Positions 19,233-33,007 of a stretch of 64,000 nt of DNA are shown here, piece by piece. Every line of letters begins with the position of its first letter. Position 1 is the stretch's first letter. The stretch spans positions 1-64,000 of the forward strand of contig JAKPHK010000061.1 of assembly GCA_029550345.1 (NCBI GenBank). Reading direction: 5' to 3'. Position numbers and translations under genes: made by a program. The DNA comes from Pseudomonadota bacterium. Lineage in GTDB: Bacteria > Pseudomonadota > Alphaproteobacteria > Sphingomonadales > Sphingomonadaceae. The notes below the pieces were generated by a model, which ran no database searches, was not told the DNA's origin, and was given only the letters and a program-made list of their open reading frames with translations.

Positions 19233-20669
19233 ATGGCAAGCAGTGTCGAAACCGCAATCCGCTCGGTGGTGACGAAAGGTCTGACTGGCCTGGCCAAGGT
19301 CAACCGCGCCCTCAAGGATCAGAGCCGCGACCACCCGTTCCTGTCCGGCATTCACGCGCCGCTGCATGATGAACTGACGATCACCGATCTTGCAGTGACC
19401 GGAACGATCCCGCCCGAACTGGATGGTCGTTATGTCCGCAACGGGCCGAACCCCTTCAATCCCGATCCGCGCGGGTACCACTGGTTCATCGGCGATGGCA
19501 TGGTCCACGGGGTGCGGCTGAAAGACGGCAAGGCGCTGTGGTATCGCAACCGCTATATCAAGTCGCTCGATCTGGAGGCCAAGGGCGGCCCCCGGGCGGC
19601 GCCCGGTCCGCGGCGGGGGCGACGCGATCTGGTCAACACCAATGTCGTCAAGCACAACGGCAAGATTCTGGCGATCGTGGAGGCCGGCTCGTTCCCGGCT
19701 GAGCTCGACGGAAACCTTGAAACGGTGGCCTATACCGATTTCGGCGGAACGCTTGAGGTCCCGTTCAGCGCGCACCCGCACGAGGACCCGCTGACTGGCG
19801 AGTTGCACGCCATCGTCTATGACGGGATGACGCTCGACAAGGTCTGGCACGTCGTGGTTTCCAAAGCGGGCGAGGTGGTCCGGCAGGAGCCGATCCCGGT
19901 TGCCGATGGCCCTTCGATCCACGAATGCACGATCACCCGCAATCATGTGGTGGTGTTCGACCTGCCGGTCACCTTCTCGATGAAGGAACTGATCGGCGGG
20001 CAGCAGTTCCCCTATTCGTGGAACCCGGATCACAAGGCCCGGATCGGCCTGCTGCCGCGCGGCGGGACTGCGGAAGAGATCGTCTGGTGCGATGTTGATC
20101 CGTGTTACGTGTTCCACGTCGCTAACTCTTTCGAGCGTGACGATGGTGTGGTGGTGATCGATTGTTCTGTCCACGAAACGATGTTCGCGGGAGGGCAGGA
20201 TGGGCCCAACGGCAAGCCGCTGGGGATGGAACGCTGGCTGGTCGATCCGGCGGCGCGAAAGGTTGAGCGGATCACGCTCGATACGGCCCCCCAGGAATTT
20301 CACCGGCCGGACGAGCGCTTTTTCGGACAGCCCTATCGCTATGCCTGGTCGCTTGGGCTGCCGGGGGCGGACAGCGCCTTTGTGGGGCAGGCGCCGATCT
20401 ATCGCTATGATCTCGAAACCGGGGAGCGGCAGGCCCACGATTTCGGGCCGGGCCGGGTTCCGGGTGAATTCGTGTTCGTACCGCGCAGCGCCGATGCGCC
20501 AGAGGGTGATGGCTGGGTGTTGGGCTATGTCATCAACACAGCCGACGATACGACCGATCTCGTGATCCTTGATGCCTCGGACATGGCCAAGCCGCCGATC
20601 GCCGCAATTCACATTCCGCACCGGATTCCCCCCGGCTTCCACGGAAACTGGCTGCCCGACGCCAATTGA
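19233..20669 (+). CDS. Carotenoid oxygenase family (lignostilbene/apocarotenoid dioxygenase-like)
   Basis: This 478-residue iron(II) dioxygenase cleaves a C=C double bond in a stilbene- or carotenoid-like substrate. The four His ligands can be placed: H183 in SAHPHEDP, H238 in [12 protein letters not shown]295 in [11 protein letters not shown], and H470 in GFHGNWLPD. The conserved [13 protein letters not shown] and [10 protein letters not shown] open the propeller domain. GGAG lies about 11 nt before ATG 19233; the longer in-frame extension runs into tetR. Sphingomonads use such enzymes on lignin-derived stilbenes as well as apocarotenoids, so the substrate is open. Confidence 0.9.
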   Translation: MASSVETAIRSVVTKGLTGLAKVNRALKDQSRDHPFLSGIHAPLHDELTITDLAVTGTIPPELDGRYVRNGPNPFNPDPRGYHWFIGDGMVHGVRLKDGKALWYRNRYIKSLDLEAKGGPRAAPGPRRGRRDLVNTNVVKHNGKILAIVEAGSFPAELDGNLETVAYTDFGGTLEVPFSAHPHEDPLTGELHAIVYDGMTLDKVWHVVVSKAGEVVRQEPIPVADGPSIHECTITRNHVVVFDLPVTFSMKELIGGQQFPYSWNPDHKARIGLLPRGGTAEEIVWCDVDPCYVFHVANSFERDDGVVVIDCSVHETMFAGGQDGPNGKPLGMERWLVDPAARKVERITLDTAPQEFHRPDERFFGQPYRYAWSLGLPGADSAFVGQAPIYRYDLETGERQAHDFGPGRVPGEFVFVPRSADAPEGDGWVLGYVINTADDTTDLVILDASDMAKPPIAAIHIPHRIPPGFHGNWLPDAN

Positions 20670-20728
20670 GATCGGTCAAGACAAGTTCCGGCCCTTTGTG
20701 TTAGCCTTGCTGGCGAGAGGAGAGGGAC

Positions 20729-21148
20729 ATGGATGCTGATCATCAGGCGCGGATCGAGGCGGGACTTGAACGCGCCGCAGTGGTGCTTGGCGATGTGACC
20801 GCCCCGGTCATGGCCGAATTCTATCGCCGCTATCCCGATGCGCAGGCCAGTTTTGTTCACCATCTGCCGGGTAACCCTGCCAGTCTCGAAGCGGAAATGG
20901 TCGGCAATACGCTGTACTATGTGATGACCTGGTTCGAGACGCCGGCCGAAGCGCGGATCGCCTTTGATAGTTCGGTGCCGCATCACCGCGTGGCGCTGGG
21001 GGTTCCGCCGGACTGGTATCGCGGCTTTATCGAGGCTTTTCTCGACGTGGTCGAACCAGCCGCCGTTATCGATGAGGGTGATCGGCGGGTCTGGGCAGAA
21101 CTACGCGAGGCCCTTGTCGGACTGGTGGAACGCAACCGCTTCGAATAG
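20729..21148 (+). CDS. Globin-like protein
   Basis: The 139-residue, all-helical protein has the spacing of a single-domain globin: a helix A/B region, FYRRYPDAQASFVHH resembling the CD region, and VPHHRVALGVPPDWYRGFIE, which fits helix F with a candidate proximal His followed by the L-G-V and the G-helix Tyr, then VWAELREALVGLV as helix H. Overall similarity is only by eye, so the call is moderate. It follows the carotenoid oxygenase by 59 nt with GAGAGGAGAGGG before the ATG, and may be co-transcribed with it. Confidence 0.5.
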   Translation: MDADHQARIEAGLERAAVVLGDVTAPVMAEFYRRYPDAQASFVHHLPGNPASLEAEMVGNTLYYVMTWFETPAEARIAFDSSVPHHRVALGVPPDWYRGFIEAFLDVVEPAAVIDEGDRRVWAELREALVGLVERNRFE

Positions 21149-21156
21149 GCGGTGCT

Positions 21157-21810
21157 TCAGCTTGCCCGTTCGGCCTGGGCCGTGGCGTGATCGGTGCGCA
21201 GCGCCATCGCCGCGGCCTTGTCGGCCTGCTTCAGGTCCGTGCAGCTTGCGGCGGCCTGCTCCAATTGACCGGCCCATTTCTCAAAATTCTTGGCCGCACC
21301 GCCGCGGCGGGTCTGGCCAAAACGGAACAGGCGGATCGGGCTGAAACCGGCAAAGCCCAGGACCTGGTTCTTCCAGCGCTTCATCACCGGATCACCCCAG
21401 ACCAGACGCAAGTACCACGGCGGCGTATCCATGGTCACGAACAGGTCTGCCGATCGCCCGGCCAGCAGCCGGTCCCACATCGGATCACCCTTGTGATAGC
21501 GAAAGGCCCAGCCGGGCAGCAGGACCCGGTCGAGGAGGCCTTTCAGCTGCGCCGGTTCTGCGCCCCACCACAGCGGAAAGCCGATGGCCACGTGATCGGC
21601 CTCGTCCAGCGCTGCGGTGAAGGTCTGCAGATCGGGCTCCCACGGCATCGCTTCGGCATAGCCGCGCCGCAGGTTGGGATCGAACGCCAGATCGCGCACC
21701 GCGATCCGCCTGACCCTGCATGCGGAGGGCAGGGCGGCCTGATACCGATCGAGCAGAGCACTCACCAGCCTGCCTTCATCGGGGTGCCCATCAATCAGCA
21801 GGACATTCAC
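21157..21810 (-). CDS. NAD(P)H:quinone reductase-like flavodoxin-fold protein
   Basis: The 217-residue product starts [18 protein letters not shown], the phosphate-binding start of the KefF/MdaB/NQO group, and contains [20 protein letters not shown] and LLPGWAFRY, the FMN-contacting segments of that family. It should reduce quinones or similar electrophiles with NAD(P)H in the cytoplasm. GTG 21810 is chosen for its GGGAG at 8 nt; an in-frame ATG at 21825 is an alternative. It is divergent from tgt and convergent with the globin-like gene. Confidence 0.85.
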   Translation of the reverse strand: MNVLLIDGHPDEGRLVSALLDRYQAALPSACRVRRIAVRDLAFDPNLRRGYAEAMPWEPDLQTFTAALDEADHVAIGFPLWWGAEPAQLKGLLDRVLLPGWAFRYHKGDPMWDRLLAGRSADLFVTMDTPPWYLRLVWGDPVMKRWKNQVLGFAGFSPIRLFRFGQTRRGGAAKNFEKWAGQLEQAAASCTDLKQADKAAAMALRTDHATAQAERAS

Positions 21811-21862
21811 GGTAAGGGCTCCCATACTCGACTTTTGCCGCGCGGGGCGGCATGGGCAGCCG

Positions 21863-22990
21863 ATGACTGCGCCGCGTTTCAATTTCTCCGTTTCCGCCAC
21901 CGATGGCAAGGCCCGAACCGGACTGATCCGGATGAAGCGCGGCGACATCCGCACACCGGCCTTCATGCCGGTCGGCACCGCCGCAACGGTCAAGGCGATG
22001 AAGCCCGAAAGCGTCCGGAAAACCGGTGCGGATATCCTGCTCGGCAATACCTATCATCTGATGCTACGGCCGGGTGCAGAGCGGGTCGCGCGGCTTGGCG
22101 GCCTGCACAGTTTCATGAACTGGGATCGCCCGATCCTGACCGACAGCGGCGGTTATCAGGTCATGAGCCTGTCTGACCTGCGCAAGATCACCGAAGAGGG
22201 CGTTACTTTCAAAAGCCACCTCGACGGATCGCGGCATTTGCTGACCCCCGAACGCTCGATGGAAATCCAGCGCCTGCTCGGCAGCGATATTGTCATGGCG
22301 TTTGACGAATGCCCGCGTGCCGACGCCCCGCACGAGGTGATCGAGAAATCGATGCGGATGTCGATGCGCTGGGCCGCGCGCAGCCGCGCCGGGTTCAATA
22401 GCGGTGAAGAGCACGCCGCCGGCGCGGCACTGTTCGGGATACAGCAGGGCGCGCTGGACGAGACGCTGCGCCGCGAAAGCGCCGATGCCTTGCGCGAGAT
22501 CGGCTTCGATGGCTATGCGATCGGCGGGCTGGCCGTGGGTGAGGGGCAGGAGGCGATGTTCGCCACGCTCGATTTCGCGCCGGATATGCTCCCGACCGAT
22601 CGCCCGCGCTATCTGATGGGAGTGGGCAAGCCCGATGATCTGGTCGGCGCGGTCGAGCGCGGGGTCGATATGTTCGACTGCGTCCTGCCCAGCCGTTCAG
22701 GCCGCAACGGGCAGGGATTTACCTGGAACGGCCCGGTCAACCTGCGCAACGCCCGCCACGCCGAGGATTCCGCCCCGCTCGACGAGCGCTGCCCTTGCGA
22801 CGCCTGCACCAGCTACAGCCGGGCCTATCTGCACCACCTGATCAAGAGTGGTGAGATCCTGGGCGCCATGCTGCTGACCGAGCACAACCTGACGTTCTAT
22901 CAGCAACTGATGGCCGGGATGCGCGATGCGATTGCCGAGCGCAGGTTTGCGGAGTTCGCCGCTGGGTTCAGGCGGGCCTATCTGGCCTAG
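21863..22990 (+). CDS. tgt: Queuine/preQ1 tRNA-ribosyltransferase
   Basis: Tgt swaps the guanine at position 34 of GUN-anticodon tRNAs for preQ1. The 375-residue product has [35 protein letters not shown], and [15 protein letters not shown] with the nucleophilic Asp region, and the zinc site [17 protein letters not shown]. The start at 21863 fits the family length. It completes the queuosine pair with queA in this window. Its stop overlaps the nitroreductase stop by 4 nt. Confidence 0.97.
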   Translation: MTAPRFNFSVSATDGKARTGLIRMKRGDIRTPAFMPVGTAATVKAMKPESVRKTGADILLGNTYHLMLRPGAERVARLGGLHSFMNWDRPILTDSGGYQVMSLSDLRKITEEGVTFKSHLDGSRHLLTPERSMEIQRLLGSDIVMAFDECPRADAPHEVIEKSMRMSMRWAARSRAGFNSGEEHAAGAALFGIQQGALDETLRRESADALREIGFDGYAIGGLAVGEGQEAMFATLDFAPDMLPTDRPRYLMGVGKPDDLVGAVERGVDMFDCVLPSRSGRNGQGFTWNGPVNLRNARHAEDSAPLDERCPCDACTSYSRAYLHHLIKSGEILGAMLLTEHNLTFYQQLMAGMRDAIAERRFAEFAAGFRRAYLA

Positions 22991-23661
22991 TCGAACCCCA
23001 CAAACCGCGCAGCCTCTGCCACGCTCTTGCGCTCGGATACAACCGCATTGGCGGGGAAGCTGTCATCCGGCCAGCCTAGCGCGATGGCCTTCATGATAAC
23101 CTGATCGGCGGGAATTCCGGCGTGTTCGCGTACCACCGGGCTTTGCATGATCCCCTGGCTGTTGATCACGCAGCCAAGCCCGCGCGACCAGGCGGCGTTG
23201 ACCAGCGCCGTGGTAACCGCGCCGCAATCGAAGGCGGTATCGTCGCTATCGGCAAGGTCCTTGTCATAGCTGATGATCACGCAGACCGGGGCATCGAACT
23301 GGCGAAAGCCGCGCAGCACCCAGTCGAGCCGGGCCTCCTTGTCGTCGCGGGCGATCCCCATTGCTGCGAACAGCTGCTTGGCGACGCCGATCTGGCGTTC
23401 GCGGTGGACGCCTTCAAAGGCATGGCCAGTGCGAAATTCACGGCTGTGCGGCACGCCCGCCAGATTGCGTTCGGTGTTGCCGGCGCGGATCCGGTCAAGC
23501 GGCGCGCCGGTGATGACGTGGAAGTGCCAGGGCTGGGTGTTCATCGAGCTGGGGGAGCGCATGGCGAGGGCCAGAACCTCCTCGATCAGCTCGCGCGGGA
23601 CCGGCTTGTCCAGATAGCCGCGGATCGACCGGCGCCCCAGCACGACATCATCATATTCCAT
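22987..23661 (-). CDS. Nitroreductase family FMN oxidoreductase
   Basis: The 224-residue product has the family's opening [20 protein letters not shown], then [20 protein letters not shown], the FMN-phosphate and isoalloxazine-contacting segments. [11 protein letters not shown] and AIALGWPDD lie near the C-terminus. ATG 23661 is chosen because GGGAGAG precedes it; a longer frame to 23688 has no ribosome-binding site. Its promoter region contains one of three copies of a 16-nt TTAA-type palindrome, 28 nt before the start, so it may belong to a lipid or aromatic regulon. Substrate unknown. Confidence 0.88.
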   Translation of the reverse strand: MEYDDVVLGRRSIRGYLDKPVPRELIEEVLALAMRSPSSMNTQPWHFHVITGAPLDRIRAGNTERNLAGVPHSREFRTGHAFEGVHRERQIGVAKQLFAAMGIARDDKEARLDWVLRGFRQFDAPVCVIISYDKDLADSDDTAFDCGAVTTALVNAAWSRGLGCVINSQGIMQSPVVREHAGIPADQVIMKAIALGWPDDSFPANAVVSERKSVAEAARFVGFD

Positions 23662-23689
23662 TCGGCTCTCCCAGACCTGTCCGCCCATG

Positions 23690-23705
23690 TTAATCGTGCG
23701 ATTAA
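23690..23705. promoter_or_regulatory. Palindromic operator (site 1 of the TTAA-type set)
   Basis: The sequence TTAATCGTGCGATTAA is a perfect 7-bp inverted repeat with a 2-nt centre. It matches the pattern TTAAYCGNNCGNTTAA shared with sites near 42,141 and 52,400. It lies 28 nt upstream of the nitroreductase start on the minus strand, a normal operator position. Confidence 0.6.
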
Positions 23706-23714
23706 GTCATGCAA

Positions 23715-23748
23715 ACAAAAAGGGCGGCCCGCGAAGGCCGCCCGTTTT
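23715..23748 (-). terminator. Intrinsic terminator of rpsD
   Basis: The stem GGGCGGCC/GGCCGCCC (23722-23729 and 23736-23743) is bordered by AAAAA on the plus-strand left side and TTTT on the right, so it can end transcription in either direction. On the minus strand it lies 20 nt after the rpsD stop codon and before the nitroreductase operator. Confidence 0.85.
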
Positions 23749-23768
23749 GTGGTCCGAATGGAGCCGGA

Positions 23769-24383
23769 TCAGCGCGAATAGAATTCGACGACCAGGTTCG
23801 GTTCCATCTTCACCGGATAGGGCACTTCATCCAGCGTGGGGACGCGGACGAAAGTGATCTTGTCGGTGCCGTCGGCCGCGACGTAATCGGGCACTTCGCG
23901 TTCCGGCAGGCTCTGCGCTTCGGCGATGAGGGCCATTTCCTTGGCCTTCTTGCCCAGGCTGATCACGTCGCCGGGACGCACGCGGCGGCTGGCGATGTTG
24001 CACTTCACGCCGTTCACATAGATGTGGCCGTGCGAAACGATCTGGCGGGCCGAGAAGATGGTCGGCGCGAACTTGGCGCGATATACGACCATGTCCAGGC
24101 GCTGTTCGAGCAGGCCGATCAGGTTCTGACCGGTATCGCCCTTCATCTTCGACGCTTCCTGATAGGTGCGCTTGAACTGCTTTTCGGTGACGTCGCCGTA
24201 GTAGCCCTTGAGCTTCTGCTTGGCGCGCAGCTGAATCCCGAAGTCCGACAGCTTGCCCTTGCGGCGCTGACCGTGCTGGCCGGGGCCATAGGAACGACGG
24301 TTGACCGAGCTCTTCGGACGACCCCAGATGTTTTCGCCCATCCGGCGGTCAATTTTATACTTCGACGCATTGCGCTTCGACAT
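23769..24383 (-). CDS. rpsD: 30S ribosomal protein S4
   Basis: S4 binds 16S rRNA early in small-subunit assembly. The 204-residue product begins [20 protein letters not shown], has the [18 protein letters not shown] region and the S4 RNA-binding domain around residues 94-155 ([20 protein letters not shown], then [10 protein letters not shown]). It is encoded alone, outside a ribosomal-protein operon, with its own terminator. A perfect 8-bp hairpin lies 66-86 nt upstream of the start. Confidence 0.98.
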   Translation of the reverse strand: MSKRNASKYKIDRRMGENIWGRPKSSVNRRSYGPGQHGQRRKGKLSDFGIQLRAKQKLKGYYGDVTEKQFKRTYQEASKMKGDTGQNLIGLLEQRLDMVVYRAKFAPTIFSARQIVSHGHIYVNGVKCNIASRRVRPGDVISLGKKAKEMALIAEAQSLPEREVPDYVAADGTDKITFVRVPTLDEVPYPVKMEPNLVVEFYSR

Positions 24384-24448
24384 GGCGCGTCCTGTCCTTC
24401 AATTTGCATGGCCGGCAACCTTGCCTGCCTTCTGGTCCGGAACCGCAC

Positions 24449-24469
24449 CATTCCGCCAGTTGCGGAATG
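24449..24469 (-). promoter_or_regulatory. Hairpin in the rpsD upstream region
   Basis: CATTCCGC-CAGTT-GCGGAATG is a perfect 8-bp stem with a 5-nt loop, within the 155 nt between the trmJ stop and the rpsD start. With no T-run it does not look like an intrinsic terminator. It could be part of an S4-binding leader or a protein-binding dyad. Confidence 0.35.
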
Positions 24470-24538
24470 CGAGCCAAGCTTCACCGGAGTGCCCGCTCAA
24501 TTGCGAAGGCGCGCCTTTGGCCGCAGACGCGCGGAAAG

Positions 24539-25285
24539 TCAACCCTTTGGGTCGGGATCGCGGGGGCCTTTGCCAAGCGCGGAAAGAACCCCGCGCATGG
24601 TCCGTACCTCAAGGTGGTTCCAGCCCGGCTTGGTCAGCATATTGCGCAAGGTCCGCCGGGTCGCGGCGGCGCGGCTTTCGGGGCGGAAATAGCCGGTCGG
24701 TTGCAGCAGGTTTTCGAGCTGGACGATCATCCCTTCCAGCTCTTCCTGCGGGGCGGGAGGCAGCAGCTCTTCTACCGTGGGCTGTTCAAGCGCGGCGTGT
24801 TTTGACCATTCATAGGCCAGCAGGATTACCGCCTGAGCCAGGTTGAGCGATCCGAATTCCGGGTTGATCGGCACGGTCACAATCGCGCGGGCAAGGGCAA
24901 CATCGTCGGTTTCCAGGCCCGAACGCTCGGGGCCGAAGACATAGGCGCTGCGTCCCGGCTCACTGTGCACCGCACGTGCAGCCTCCTCAGGGGTCAGCAC
25001 CGGCTTGGTCACGCCGCGCTTGCGCACGGTGGTGGCATAGACATTGGCGCAATCAGCCACTGCATCGGCCAGGGTTTCATGAACCGCCGCCTTTTCCAGC
25101 ACCACGTCCGCCCCGGCTGCGGCAGGACCGGCGCTGGGATTGGGCCAGCCGTCACGCGGGCTCACCAGCCGGAGCTCGACCAGCCCGAAATTGAGCATTG
25201 CGCGGGCCGCCTTGCCGATATTCTCACCCAGTTGCGGACGAACCAGGACGATGACGGGTTTGGCTGTATCAATTTTTGCCGGCAT
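24539..25285 (-). CDS. TrmH-family RNA 2'-O-methyltransferase, TrmJ-like
   Basis: The 248-residue SPOUT enzyme has the three family motifs in order: [20 protein letters not shown] at the start, [10 protein letters not shown] in the middle and [19 protein letters not shown], which forms the knot that binds SAM. The long C-terminal extension fits TrmJ, which methylates the 2'-OH of nucleotide 32 in some tRNAs; the exact target is inferred. ATG 25285 was chosen since homology begins there; it overlaps the end of nrdR by 17 nt. Confidence 0.85.
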   Translation of the reverse strand: MPAKIDTAKPVIVLVRPQLGENIGKAARAMLNFGLVELRLVSPRDGWPNPSAGPAAAGADVVLEKAAVHETLADAVADCANVYATTVRKRGVTKPVLTPEEAARAVHSEPGRSAYVFGPERSGLETDDVALARAIVTVPINPEFGSLNLAQAVILLAYEWSKHAALEQPTVEELLPPAPQEELEGMIVQLENLLQPTGYFRPESRAAATRRTLRNMLTKPGWNHLEVRTMRGVLSALGKGPRDPDPKG

Positions 25286-25730
25286 CGCGCACCGTGCTGG
25301 CAAATTCCTCGAAATCCTTGGCATCGGTGAAGTCGCGATATACGCTGGCGAAGCGGATATAGGCCACGCTATCAAGTGCGCGCAGCCCTTCCATCACCAT
25401 TTCGCCGATCGCCTTGGCCTGCACTTCGCTTTCACCCAGCGTTTCGATCTGGCGCTGGATGCCGGAAACGAGTTGATCGAGCCGTTCCTGGGGTATGCCG
25501 CGCTTGCGGCTGGCGAGGGCAACCGACTGGTCGATCTTGCTGCGATCAAAGGTTTCGCGCGTGCCATCGCTTTTTACCACGGTGATTTCGCGCAGCTGGA
25601 CCCGTTCGAAGGTGGTGAAGCGCGCGCCGCAGCCATCACACTGGCGGCGGCGGCGGATCGCGGTGTTGTCCTCGGTCGGGCGCGAATCCTTTACCTGGCT
25701 GCTTTCAAAGGCGCAGAACGGGCAGCGCAT
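25269..25730 (-). CDS. nrdR: Transcriptional repressor NrdR
   Basis: NrdR represses ribonucleotide reductase genes in response to (d)ATP. The 153-residue protein has the zinc ribbon (Cys3, Cys6, Cys31, Cys34) with the RRRRQC DNA-binding segment, then the ATP-cone domain from about residue 49 ([16 protein letters not shown]). It lies between a small membrane-protein gene and trmJ in the rpiB-glyA-nrdR run; glyA-nrdR adjacency is common in proteobacteria. Confidence 0.97.
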   Translation of the reverse strand: MRCPFCAFESSQVKDSRPTEDNTAIRRRRQCDGCGARFTTFERVQLREITVVKSDGTRETFDRSKIDQSVALASRKRGIPQERLDQLVSGIQRQIETLGESEVQAKAIGEMVMEGLRALDSVAYIRFASVYRDFTDAKDFEEFASTVRDAGKN

Positions 25731-25931
25731 TCAGGGGCGCAGCCGCTTGTAAAAGGCAATGCCCGCGCCGATCGCAAGGCCGGCCGGAATGGTGAGAACC
25801 GGCAGCAGCAGCTCGGCCACCGCACCCACAGCCGCGCCGGTCAGCACCGGCTTGGTCGAGGGGTGGGCCATGCCTTCCTTCGCCATCCCGCCCAGCTCGA
25901 CCTTGGCGTCTTCGATGAAGTCGTCGCTCAT
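25731..25931 (-). CDS. Small membrane protein of unknown function
   Basis: The 66-residue protein has an acidic start (MSDDFIEDAKVELGGMAKEG) and one or two hydrophobic helices (TGAAVGAVAELLLPVLTIPA, then GLAIGAGIAFYKRL). It fits tightly: 3 nt after the glyA stop and abutting nrdR, so it is very likely expressed. No family is recognised. Confidence 0.6.
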   Translation of the reverse strand: MSDDFIEDAKVELGGMAKEGMAHPSTKPVLTGAAVGAVAELLLPVLTIPAGLAIGAGIAFYKRLRP

Positions 25932-25934
25932 GAT

Positions 25935-27230
<1,296 letters not shown>

Positions 27231-27244
27231 CGGTGGCGGTACCT

Positions 27245-27682
27245 TCAGATCTGGGGGTGGGACAGTTTGTCGACGCGCGGGCCATGTCGCCCGCCGCCGA
27301 ATTCGGTTGAAAGGAAAGCATCAAGGCAGGCCTTGGCCATGTCCTCACCGGTCAGCCGGGCGCCCATGGCGATGCAATTGGCATCATTGTGTTCCCGTGC
27401 GAGAGCGGCAGAAAGCGGTTCGGAAACCAGCGCACAGCGGCAAGCCGGGTTGCGGTTGACCGCGATCGAGATGCCGATCCCGCTGCCGCACAGCGCCACG
27501 CCGAACTGCGCGGTGCCATCGGCGACCACTGCGGCGAGCCTGTAGCCATAATCGGGATAATCGACCCGGTCGGCGGTTTCCGGACCAAGGTCCGCAACCT
27601 CGTGGCCAAGGCCGATCAGATACTCGCGCAGGGCCGCCTTCAGGTCGATGGCGGCATGGTCGGATGCAATGGCGATACGCAT
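27245..27682 (-). CDS. rpiB: Ribose 5-phosphate isomerase B
   Basis: RpiB interconverts ribose 5-phosphate and ribulose 5-phosphate. The 145-residue product starts [18 protein letters not shown] with the conserved SDHA, and has [15 protein letters not shown] with the catalytic Cys, then [18 protein letters not shown] 27682 begins exactly at the family start; longer frames add non-homologous residues. No clear ribosome-binding site is seen, an oddity. It heads the rpiB-glyA-nrdR-trmJ run. Confidence 0.95.
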   Translation of the reverse strand: MRIAIASDHAAIDLKAALREYLIGLGHEVADLGPETADRVDYPDYGYRLAAVVADGTAQFGVALCGSGIGISIAVNRNPACRCALVSEPLSAALAREHNDANCIAMGARLTGEDMAKACLDAFLSTEFGGGRHGPRVDKLSHPQI

Positions 27683-27861
27683 GGAGGGGCACATAGGCGC
27701 AAGTCGCCGGGCTTGCCAGCCATCCTTCGCAATTTTCGACCGATGCGGCATGAACTGCCGGGAATCTTGCGGCCAGGGTTACGATGTTGAGGCGGTACCC
27801 GCCGCGAATCCGCCACAAGCGGGGCCCTGCTGCCAGGGTTGGACCGACCTGTCCTGCCAGG

Positions 27862-28439
27862 TCAATTCTTGCCCTTTTTCCTGTTCCGGTAGGCGATGAC
27901 CTCATCCATGGTTTCTTGCTGAAAGCTTTGCATGATCGGTTTGATGTCGGCCATATAGGCCTGATTGGCAGCAGCGACCGAGGGATCGGCGATCATCGAC
28001 ACCGACCGGGAGAAGTAGTGCTTTCCGGCAGGAGTCTTTGAAAACGCATTAATTTCGGTGAGTTCGGCGACGGAAAACTGCCGAACATAGGCGCAGGCCA
28101 TGGCATTGGCGATCGACGGCATGTGTTTGCGTACCACAGGCAAGACCCGCGTCGGGATGGATTTCATCTTCCGGTCGAAGATTGCTTCCAGCCCGGGATC
28201 AGAGATTTCCGGCGCTAGAGATTTTTCCATCTGCGAAAGGAGCGATTCCATCATCTCCTGCATCATCTTCTCGCTCTGCTCAGGCGGGATGATCGCGTGG
28301 ACGATTTCGATCGCCAGGCCGAAGGCGGCCGGATCGACCGGGCCTCCGACGCAGCTTTGCGGGCCGGTGATAACCTGGGCATGGGCGGGGCTGGCGGCAA
28401 GAGCCAGTGCAGCCGTGGCAATGGCGGTTGGCAAATATC

Positions 28440-28443
<4 letters not shown>
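27862..28443 (-). CDS. DUF2059 secreted protein
   Basis: The 193-residue product has a signal peptide ([20 protein letters not shown], cleavage near AHA-QV) and a helical body with [20 protein letters not shown], the conserved segment of DUF2059 proteins. The role is unknown. Its ATG overlaps the rpoD stop (ATGA), so its translation is coupled to the housekeeping sigma factor, an unusual partner for an exported protein. Confidence 0.75.
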
Positions 28444-30460
<2,017 letters not shown>

Positions 30461-30464
<4 letters not shown>

Positions 30465-32317
30465 TCCGCCGTTTTTTGTGTAGCCACCCCGTCAAGGGCG
30501 GCGGTCCGCGCGCTGGCCATTTGCCGCAAGCGCGCATCGAATTCCAGTTTTCTCTTCAACAGTCGCTGTTGTTCCGCATAGGCCCCTTCGGACAGGTCGC
30601 GCTCGAACCGCACGGTTGCCTCCGCCAGCGCCGCCTCAAGGGCCGGGCGCTCAACCAGCAGGCCGACTGCCTGGGCCAGACTTTCACCGGCCAAGGCGGG
30701 CTCCGCATCCGCGGCCAGAAAGGCGAACGGTAGCGAGGCATATTCCGCAGGGTTCGGGGCCACCAGTCCCCGCTGCGCCAATATGGTGGACAAATGTCCG
30801 GTTTCAAGCGCTTCGCCTTCATCCAGTGCATCGACCAGCACGGCAAAGCGCGGATCGGGCAGGTCGGCGTGGGCCAGGGCATCGCCGTGGATCGCGATCT
30901 GCTGCGGAAAACGCAGCAATCCGGCCAATACCGCCGCCGAAAGCGCGTCGCGCGAACCGGCGTTGCGGCGCAGCCGCGCGGCGATTTGCGGGTCGCTGCG
31001 CTGGACCTGCGCGGCGCGCGGGCCGGGGCGCCACTCGCGCTCAGGCCGCTTGGGAAAAGCAAAGGCCGAAAACCGGTCTGAAAGTTCGCGCCGGTACAGC
31101 GCCTGGATGTCCTTGTCGGCGATCGTATCGACATGGGCCATCAGCCGGGCTTTGAGACCTGCCTTGTCTTCGGGCGAGGTCAGCGGCTGGGCATCGCGCT
31201 CATGCTCCCACAACACGTCCAGCAGTGGCTTCGGCTCGGCCAGAAGCGCCTCCAGCGCGGCCACGCCATCGCGCTTGATCAGATCGTCGGGGTCCATGCC
31301 CGCTGGCATCCGCACGATTTTCAGACTGTGAGCCGGACGCAGCATCGGCAGGGCGCGGGTAATCGCCCGCATCGCCGCGCGTTGCCCGGCGGCATCGCCA
31401 TCGAAACACAGGATCGGGGTTTCGACCAGCCGCCACAGCATTTCAAGCTGCCGCTCGGTCAGCGCGGTGCCCATCGGGGCAACCGCCTCGTCAATTCCGG
31501 CCGCAGCAAGCGCGATGACGTCCATCTGCCCTTCGACCACCACGATCCGCCCTGTGTTGCGCGAGGCCGGACCGGCACGGTGCAGGTTGAACAGCGTCCG
31601 CCCTTTGTCGAACAGCGGGGTATCGGGCGAATTGAGGTATTTGGGCGCGTCCTTCTTGTCGGCATCAAGGATCCGCGCGGCAAAGCCGATAACCCGGCCG
31701 CGTATATCATGGATCGGCATGGTCAGCCGGTCACGAAAGCGATCGTAGGGTTCCTTGCCATCAACTGCGATCCGCATCCCGGCTTCGATCAGCATCGGCT
31801 CTTCGAACTGGCTGAGCGCAGTCTTTAGCGCCTGCCGCCCGGCGGGTGCATAGCCAAAGCCAAACCGTTCCATGGTGTGCGGATCGAACCGGCGCGATGC
31901 CAGATAGTCCCGCGCCCTGGCGCCGCCCGGCGTTTCCAGCTGGGCGCGGTAAAAGGCCTGGGCCGCTTCCATCACCTCGTTCAGGCCGGCCTGCTGTTCG
32001 GCCTTCTTCGCCGCGCGCGGATCGGGGGCGGGGATCTCCATCCCGGCTTCACTGGCCAGTTCCTTGACTGCGTCCATGAATGACAGGCCGCGCTGGTCGG
32101 TCATCCAGCGGATCACGTCGCCATGCGCCCCGCAGCCAAAGCAGTGGTAGAACCCCTTCTGGTCGTTGACGGTGAAGCTGGGGCTCTTCTCATTGTGGAA
32201 CGGGCAGCAGGCCTTGAACTCATGCCCCGCCTTGGTCAGCCGCGTGGTGCGCGAGATCACGCTGGAAAGCGTGATCCTCGCGCGCAGTTCATCCAGCCAT
32301 TGGGAGGAGAGACTCAT
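30461..32317 (-). CDS. dnaG: DNA primase
   Basis: DnaG makes RNA primers at the replication fork. The 618-residue product has the N-terminal CHC2 zinc finger (Cys38, His41, Cys59, Cys62), the ERFGFGYAP catalytic-domain segment, the TOPRIM domain ([16 protein letters not shown], then [12 protein letters not shown]) and a C-terminal helicase-interaction region that is less conserved. It lies 90 nt after yqeY and overlaps rpoD by 4 nt. Confidence 0.97.
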
Positions 32318-32407
32318 TTTGCGTGTATCGCCTCGGGACGGGGCGTTGTCGAGGTGTCAGCGCGGCATTCGCGCGAACCATTCAGAACCTGGCTGAAGAA
32401 AGCAGTC

Positions 32408-32860
32408 TCAGCTCAGTGCCGCCTTCACCAGTCCGCTGGCCTTGCCCATGTCGATCTGCGTGCCGTGCTTCGCCTTCAGCGCGCCGACAACCTTGCCCAT
32501 GTCCTTCATGCCCGCAGCGCCCGTTTCAGCGATGATACCTGCGATCGCGGCCTTGACCTCGTCTTCGCTCATCATGGCGGGAAGGAATTCCTCGATCACG
32601 ACAAGTTCGGCCTTTTCGACGTCGGCAAGCTCCTGCCGTCCGCCCTGTTCGTAAAGCGTGATCGATTCGCGACGCTGCTTGGCCATTTTCTGAAGCACGT
32701 CCGTCACCAGCAGATCATCGTCCGGCACCTGGGCGGCGGTGCGCAGTTCGATGTCCTTGTCCTTGAGCTTGGCCAGGATCAGGCGGACAGCGGCTAGACG
32801 GGGCTTGTCACCGGCCTTCATGGCGGCAACCTGCGCGGCCTTGATGGTATCGCGAAGCAT
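32408..32860 (-). CDS. yqeY: GatB/YqeY domain protein
   Basis: The 150-residue protein has the YqeY fold: MLRDTIKAAQVAAMKAGDKP at the start, RLAAVRLILAKLKDKDIELR, and the C-terminal AAGMKDMGKVVGALKAKHGT, which matches the GatB tRNA-binding tail domain. It may act in tRNA-dependent amidation but its role as a free-standing protein is unsettled. It precedes dnaG and rpoD and diverges from carA. Confidence 0.9.
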   Translation of the reverse strand: MLRDTIKAAQVAAMKAGDKPRLAAVRLILAKLKDKDIELRTAAQVPDDDLLVTDVLQKMAKQRRESITLYEQGGRQELADVEKAELVVIEEFLPAMMSEDEVKAAIAGIIAETGAAGMKDMGKVVGALKAKHGTQIDMGKASGLVKAALS

Positions 32861-33007
32861 CGTTTTCCTTCGAAGTGGTTTGTCAGTTGGGGAAAGTTGG
32901 CCCTTAGCCCAAAGATTCCCGGATTGATAGGTTGACGCATGGGGGAGAGGGGTCTAGCCGCCGAGCCTTAGCGACATTGCTGGAACCCTGAATACGGAGC
33001 GCCCCAA

